From JBBQUP01 sp038212305 (GTDB taxonomy: Bacteria; Bacteroidota; Bacteroidia; Bacteroidales; Marinilabiliaceae), in the NCBI GenBank assembly GCA_038212305.1, contig JBBQUP010000048.1, positions 1-26,694 of the forward strand: DNA of 26,694 nucleotides. Direction: 5' to 3'. Shown here one piece after another: positions 23,337-26,694 of this stretch. Each line of letters begins with the position of its first letter. Within the stretch, counting starts at the first letter, position 1. The position numbers and the translations under genes were made by a program. A model generated the notes under the pieces. It was given only the letters and a program-made list of their open reading frames with translations, was not told the DNA's origin and made no database searches.

Positions 23337-24347
23337 ATGACAATTCTCAGAGATACAATGCGATCAATAAATAATTTCTCAAGGATTAGGCAAGCTCCAT
23401 GGAAAAATAAAAATTTGTTGGTTTTCTTAGTCTTTCTTGCTATTTCTTCAGGTTTTTGGTTTTTAAATGCGTTGCGTAAAAGTTACGTTACCACCATTTC
23501 TTATCCCGTAAAATTCATTAAGTTTCCCGACGATAAAATGCTCGATGCCGATGTACTTAAATACATCGATATAAAAGTTCGAGGTGTCGGTTTTACGCTT
23601 GTAAGATATCGATTGGGAAAGAAATTTATTCCAATCGATATTGAGGCATCAAAACTTCGGAGTTCACTTAATGGAAGTAAGAAAGGTGGATATTTAGTTA
23701 CAGCAAATCATTTAACCCGTATATCTGCGCAATTGTCCTCCGATTTAGAGTTGCTTGAGGTTTCTCCTGATACTATTTTTATTAATTGGTTTGCAAAAAG
23801 TACTAAACAGATTCCAGTAAAACTGATTGCTGATTTGCAATATCAAAAACAATTTCAACAAGGAGGTGCAATTGTTATTCAACCTAATTCAGTTGAAGTA
23901 TCAGGACCTGAAAATTTGATGGATTCAATTCAATTTGTTTCAACTGTATCCCAACGGTTTGAAAACTTGGCAGATACTTTAAATAAAACATTTACTATCG
24001 AACCTATTAATGGGGTTGATATTTCTATAAAAAAGGTAAGTGTTTCAATTCCAGTTGAAGCTTTTACTGAATCATCGTTTGATGTCCCTATTCTTACGCG
24101 AAATGTTCCAGACTCATTGATTCTGAAGACTTTTCCATCAGAAATAAAAGTGAAATTTAGAGTGGGTTTAAGTCGATATGATTCTATAAAACCCTATCAT
24201 TTTCAGGCATATGTCGATGGGGCGGATGTCGCAATTGCTGAAAATCAGAATAAATTAAAGGTTAAAATTGATCTAACACCCGATTTTATTTATTCTATAG
24301 AATATTCACCCGTTTTTGTTGATTATATTTTGGAACGTAATCGATAA
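23337..24347 (+). CDS. YbbR-like domain protein (CdaR-type)
   Basis: 336 aa. One N-terminal transmembrane helix (about 28-45) anchors a large extracytoplasmic part containing YbbR-like repeats (segments IPIDIEASKL, VSVSIPVEAFTES and VKIDLTPDFI mark repeat strands). In Firmicutes YbbR/CdaR regulates the diadenylate cyclase CdaA; in Bacteroidota no partner is obvious, and no cyclase gene lies here. Met1 (23337) is used; Met8 (23358) is an alternative that would move the start away from the palindrome at 23314-23333. It lies between yajC and coaE, a conserved arrangement. The gap to coaE is 61 bp. Confidence 0.88.
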   Translation: MTILRDTMRSINNFSRIRQAPWKNKNLLVFLVFLAISSGFWFLNALRKSYVTTISYPVKFIKFPDDKMLDADVLKYIDIKVRGVGFTLVRYRLGKKFIPIDIEASKLRSSLNGSKKGGYLVTANHLTRISAQLSSDLELLEVSPDTIFINWFAKSTKQIPVKLIADLQYQKQFQQGGAIVIQPNSVEVSGPENLMDSIQFVSTVSQRFENLADTLNKTFTIEPINGVDISIKKVSVSIPVEAFTESSFDVPILTRNVPDSLILKTFPSEIKVKFRVGLSRYDSIKPYHFQAYVDGADVAIAENQNKLKVKIDLTPDFIYSIEYSPVFVDYILERNR

Positions 24348-24408
24348 GTTAGTTTGTGAATAGCGTAAAATTAGATTTTCAATTAATTCTCTCTGTTTAG
24401 TTTTTTAA

Positions 24409-24993
24409 ATGTTAAGAATAGGTATTACAGGTGGTATTGGTAGCGGAAAAACTACAGTATGCAAAGTCTTCGAGTTGCTTGGAGTTAGCGTGTATTATGC
24501 TGATTTGGAAGCGCGCAGAATAATGGATTTTGATGACAATATTATTGATCAAATAAAAAAGCAATTTGGATCAGACATTTATGAAGTAAATGGACTTAAT
24601 AGACCTAAATTGGCAAGTATTGTATTTGAGAATCGATCTCTTTTAAACGAGCTGAATAAAATCGTTCATCCTGCTGTTGCAATCGATTTTGAAAATTGGA
24701 TAAAAAATCAAAGTCAAGCACCCTACATATTAAAAGAGGCAGCTATAATTTTTGAAAGTGGAATGCAAAACTCATTTGATAAAGTAATTACTGTATCTGC
24801 ACCAGAAAGCTTAAGGATTAATCGTGTTGTTATAAGAGATAACTCCACGGTAGAAGAAGTCTCTCAGCGGATTCAAAATCAAATTTCAGATAATGAACGA
24901 TTAAGAAAATCCGATTTTGTGATATTTTGCGATGATAAGCATCCTGTTATTGAGCAGGTAATAAAATTAAATAATACAATACTAAATAATTAA
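24409..24993 (+). CDS. coaE: dephospho-CoA kinase
   Basis: 194 aa, normal size. It catalyses the last step of coenzyme A synthesis, phosphorylation of dephospho-CoA with ATP in the cytosol. The P-loop GGIGSGKTT (8-16) follows MLRIGIT. YADLEARRIM carries the conserved Asp of the substrate site, NKIVHPAV has the family His, and EAAIIFESG corresponds to the EvPLLFE motif. It is followed by the DnaJ-type gene after a 2-base gap, so the two are probably co-transcribed. Confidence 0.95.
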   Translation: MLRIGITGGIGSGKTTVCKVFELLGVSVYYADLEARRIMDFDDNIIDQIKKQFGSDIYEVNGLNRPKLASIVFENRSLLNELNKIVHPAVAIDFENWIKNQSQAPYILKEAAIIFESGMQNSFDKVITVSAPESLRINRVVIRDNSTVEEVSQRIQNQISDNERLRKSDFVIFCDDKHPVIEQVIKLNNTILNN

Positions 24994-24995
24994 GA

Positions 24996-25727
24996 ATGGG
25001 GTTATTGGGTTCGGTTTTTGGAGCTACAGTAGGATGGTGGACTTTAGGTCCAATTGGATTGATTATGGGATTAGTGCTTGGGCATATGGCCGAAGAGTCT
25101 GTTACTATTAAAAAATTAGATGAAGGAGATATCTCATCCCGACATGCAAAAGGTGGTTTTCTTGCCTCGCTATTAATTCTCATGGCTGCCGTCATGAAGG
25201 CAGATGGGAAGGTAGTGAAATCGGAATTAGATATGGTAAAACAGTATTTGGTTCAAAATTTAGGTGAAGAACAAGCCTCCGAAGCACTTATTCTTTTAAG
25301 AGATATTTTAAAACAAAACATCTCAATTCCTGAAGTTTGTCATCAGATTCGGATCAACCTAGAGTATGCTTACCGTCTTGAATTGGTGCATTTTTTATTT
25401 CGGTTAGGGAATGCTGATAATGCGCTAAGCTCAAGTGAAGTAAGGGTAATTATTCAAGTTGCATCAGGGTTAGGATTATCTGCAAATGATATTTCAGCTA
25501 TTCAGAATTTGTATATAAACGATATAGAATCGGTATATAAAGTACTCGAAATTTCCCCTGATTTTACTGATGAAGAGATAAAAAAGGCATACCGATCTAT
25601 GGCTATTCGTTTTCATCCCGATAAAGTTGAACATTTAGGTGAGGAATTTAAAAAATCAGCCAATGAAAAATTTCAAAAAGTAAATGAGGCCTTTGAAAGA
25701 ATTAAGAAAGATCGCGGCATGAAGTAA
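24996..25727 (+). CDS. TerB-DnaJ protein, DjlA-like co-chaperone
   Basis: 243 aa. A Gly-rich hydrophobic N-terminus (about 3-30; GWWTLGPIGLIMGLVLGH) resembles the membrane-inserting start of DjlA. A TerB-like helical domain (about 55-165) includes LMAAVMKADGKVVKSELDMV, and a C-terminal J domain (about 178-240) has the essential HPD motif at His207-Pro208-Asp209. Such proteins are expected to stimulate DnaK ATPase at the membrane. The order of domains and the overall length match DjlA, but I do not assign the symbol because Bacteroidota carry several related proteins. It ends the coaE unit; 184 bp to the next gene with no clear terminator. Confidence 0.9.
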   Translation: MGLLGSVFGATVGWWTLGPIGLIMGLVLGHMAEESVTIKKLDEGDISSRHAKGGFLASLLILMAAVMKADGKVVKSELDMVKQYLVQNLGEEQASEALILLRDILKQNISIPEVCHQIRINLEYAYRLELVHFLFRLGNADNALSSSEVRVIIQVASGLGLSANDISAIQNLYINDIESVYKVLEISPDFTDEEIKKAYRSMAIRFHPDKVEHLGEEFKKSANEKFQKVNEAFERIKKDRGMK

Positions 25728-25881
25728 TTATAGCTTGAAAATTTTTATTCTCCCAGAAGTAATTACTATTACAAACTATTTTCATTCTAAAGTGATGAAT
25801 AATATTGATATTTGAGTTTTAATTGAAATTCAATATTTGTAAATAATGCAGTAATGCATGCTCATCTTTAAAACAATCTCT

Positions 25882-25889
25882 TATTTTTG
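25882..25889 (+). promoter_or_regulatory. putative -7 element (TATTTTTG) of the DUF5606 gene
   Basis: Exact TAnnTTTG match 22 bases before the ATG at 25912. It lies after the alternative start at 25858, which supports the shorter protein. No TTG at the -33 distance. Confidence 0.5.
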
Positions 25890-25911
25890 CACAAATTTAA
25901 AATTGCTTTTT

Positions 25912-26328
25912 ATGTTAAAAGATATTTTAGCCATTAGTGGTCAAGGTGGTTTGTTTAAAATGATTTCACAAACAAAAAATTCAATAATTGTTGAATCTAT
26001 TGTTGACGGGAAGAGGATTCCTGCTTATTCAACCTCTCGCATAAGTGCTTTAGAAGATATTTCTATCTATACCGAAGATGGAGATGTAAAACTGAAAGAA
26101 GTATTTAAACGTATTCATGGTAAGGAAAATGGAGGTAAGGCTATTGACAATAAACTCCCCAATCAACAATTACAAGCCTATTTTAATGAAGTGTTGCCCG
26201 AATACGATAAAGATCGTGTTTATGTGTCGGACATTAAAAAAGTGTTGAATTGGTATAATCTGCTTCACGATAAAAACCTTTTAAAGATTGAAGAGGACGA
26301 TAGTACGGAAGTTAACAATCAAGAATAG
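25912..26328 (+). CDS. DUF5606 family protein
   Basis: 138 aa from the ATG at 25912 (MLKDILAISGQGGLFKMISQ). This start fits the family's usual N-terminus; an upstream in-frame ATG at 25858 adds 18 hydrophobic residues and would place the -7 element inside the gene. DUF5606 proteins are nearly confined to Bacteroidota; no function is known. The N-terminal half is predicted beta-rich (IIVESIVDGKRIPAYS, DISIYTEDGDVKL), the second half helical (NQQLQAYFNEVLPEYDKDRVYVSDIKKVLNWYN), with an acidic tail. Cytosolic. It is a single-gene unit with its own terminator at 26342. Confidence 0.88.
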   Translation: MLKDILAISGQGGLFKMISQTKNSIIVESIVDGKRIPAYSTSRISALEDISIYTEDGDVKLKEVFKRIHGKENGGKAIDNKLPNQQLQAYFNEVLPEYDKDRVYVSDIKKVLNWYNLLHDKNLLKIEEDDSTEVNNQE

Positions 26329-26341
26329 CTATTAAAAACAA

Positions 26342-26382
26342 AAAATAATTACCTGTCTTTGAGATGGTTATTATTTTCTTTT
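26342..26382 (+). terminator. rho-independent terminator after the DUF5606 gene
   Basis: AAAATAATTACC (26342-26353) and GGTTATTATTTT (26366-26377) pair over 11 of 12 positions, and the loop can extend the stem with TCT/AGA. It is followed by CTTTTC. The paired A and T arms could also work in reverse. Confidence 0.78.
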
Positions 26383-26558
26383 CAAAAATCATCTAAAACA
26401 TTAGGATAATTTAAATAAAGCATATTTCTTTGCATCCGCTTTTTGAGCCAATAACGGTTGGTTAGGACGAAAAAGGGGAGAGGATTTGGATGCTAATATT
26501 AGAGTGATTTTATCGATGATAAGAAAAGCTTGATTCGGCGAAAAAACTTCAAGAAATG

Positions 26559-26590
26559 TTTGGAGATTAAAATAAGAACATCTACTTTTG
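26559..26590 (+). promoter_or_regulatory. strong Bacteroidota-type promoter, probably of the next rRNA operon
   Basis: TTTG (26559-26562) and TACTTTTG (26583-26590) are separated by 20 bases, inside the 17-23 range known for -33/-7 promoters in this phylum. Both elements match, unlike the other candidates in the window. Transcription would start near 26597 and read out of the window. The stretch before it (26383-26558) shows no gene. Confidence 0.7.
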
Positions 26591-26694
26591 CACTCCGCAA
26601 ATCGGGCAACTGAAAAGCGCGACACGATCTTTGAAATTATTGGGAAGTACTAAAAATAACAAAAGACTTTATTACGAGATCCGTCTTAAAAATA
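26591..26694 (+). promoter_or_regulatory. probable rRNA operon leader with boxA-like site
   Basis: The sequence after the promoter contains GATCTTTGAAAT (26626-26637), like the (G/A)TTCTTTGA(C/A)AT element found shortly before 16S rRNA genes in many bacteria and linked to antitermination. No protein-coding frame reads convincingly through it. The 16S gene itself would lie beyond the window, so this is inferred. Confidence 0.5.

Noticed and set aside
25858..25911. ATG start for the DUF5606 gene at 25858
   Set aside because: It would add a hydrophobic 18-residue leader unlike the family and would place the -7 element inside the gene.
26401..26625. 74 aa open frame on the minus strand near the right end, with LILASKS resembling the start of Maf proteins
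   Set aside because: The match stops after a few residues, the frame ends without the Maf core, and it overlaps the best promoter and the putative leader on the other strand.

Overview
The window is a 26.7 kb piece of an AT-rich chromosome from a Bacteroidota bacterium, most likely class Bacteroidia and Marinilabiliales-like (the order is a guess). The evidence is a FeoA-FeoB fusion, DUF3276 and DUF5606 proteins, an 11-subunit complex I without nuoEFG, a degenerate type IX secretion C-terminal domain, the nusB-DUF1573-yajC-ybbR-coaE gene order, and promoters matching the phylum's TAnnTTTG -7 element.

Layout. Positions 1-131 are the 3' end of a 5S rRNA gene and its terminator, so the window starts at the end of an rRNA operon. 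A secreted alpha/beta-hydrolase follows (333-1667). A minus-strand operon then runs from 11985 down to 1682: nuoA-B-C-D-H-I-J-K-L-M-N plus one small uncharacterised gene. A 396 bp divergent region separates it from a plus-strand LexA-like regulator (12382). Next come a uridine phosphorylase-like gene overlapping a SirB1-type gene, a terminator, and pepD. On the minus strand, feoAB and a cysteine-rich FeoB partner converge on pepD and overlap its 3' end. An acidic-tailed protein of unknown function and a thiamine-binding protein follow, sharing a bidirectional terminator with a convergent DUF3276 gene. The last block is nusB, a DUF1573 lipoprotein, yajC, ybbR, coaE, a TerB-DnaJ (DjlA-like) gene and a DUF5606 gene. 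The final 140 bases hold a strong Bacteroidota-type promoter and what looks like the leader of another rRNA operon.

How the genes fit together. The nuo operon encodes only the quinone-reducing and proton-pumping arms of complex I. Without the NADH module the electron donor is probably ferredoxin or a similar small carrier, but that is inference. Most other genes are housekeeping: iron uptake, nucleoside and peptide catabolism, transcription antitermination, protein export, CoA synthesis and chaperone function.

I found no CRISPR array, prophage, insertion sequence or obvious defence or biosynthetic system. The observations most worth following are the missing TM7 lysine in NuoM, the LexA-like regulator and direct repeats opposite the nuo operon, the 20 bp perfect palindrome just before ybbR, and the rRNA operon signals at both ends.
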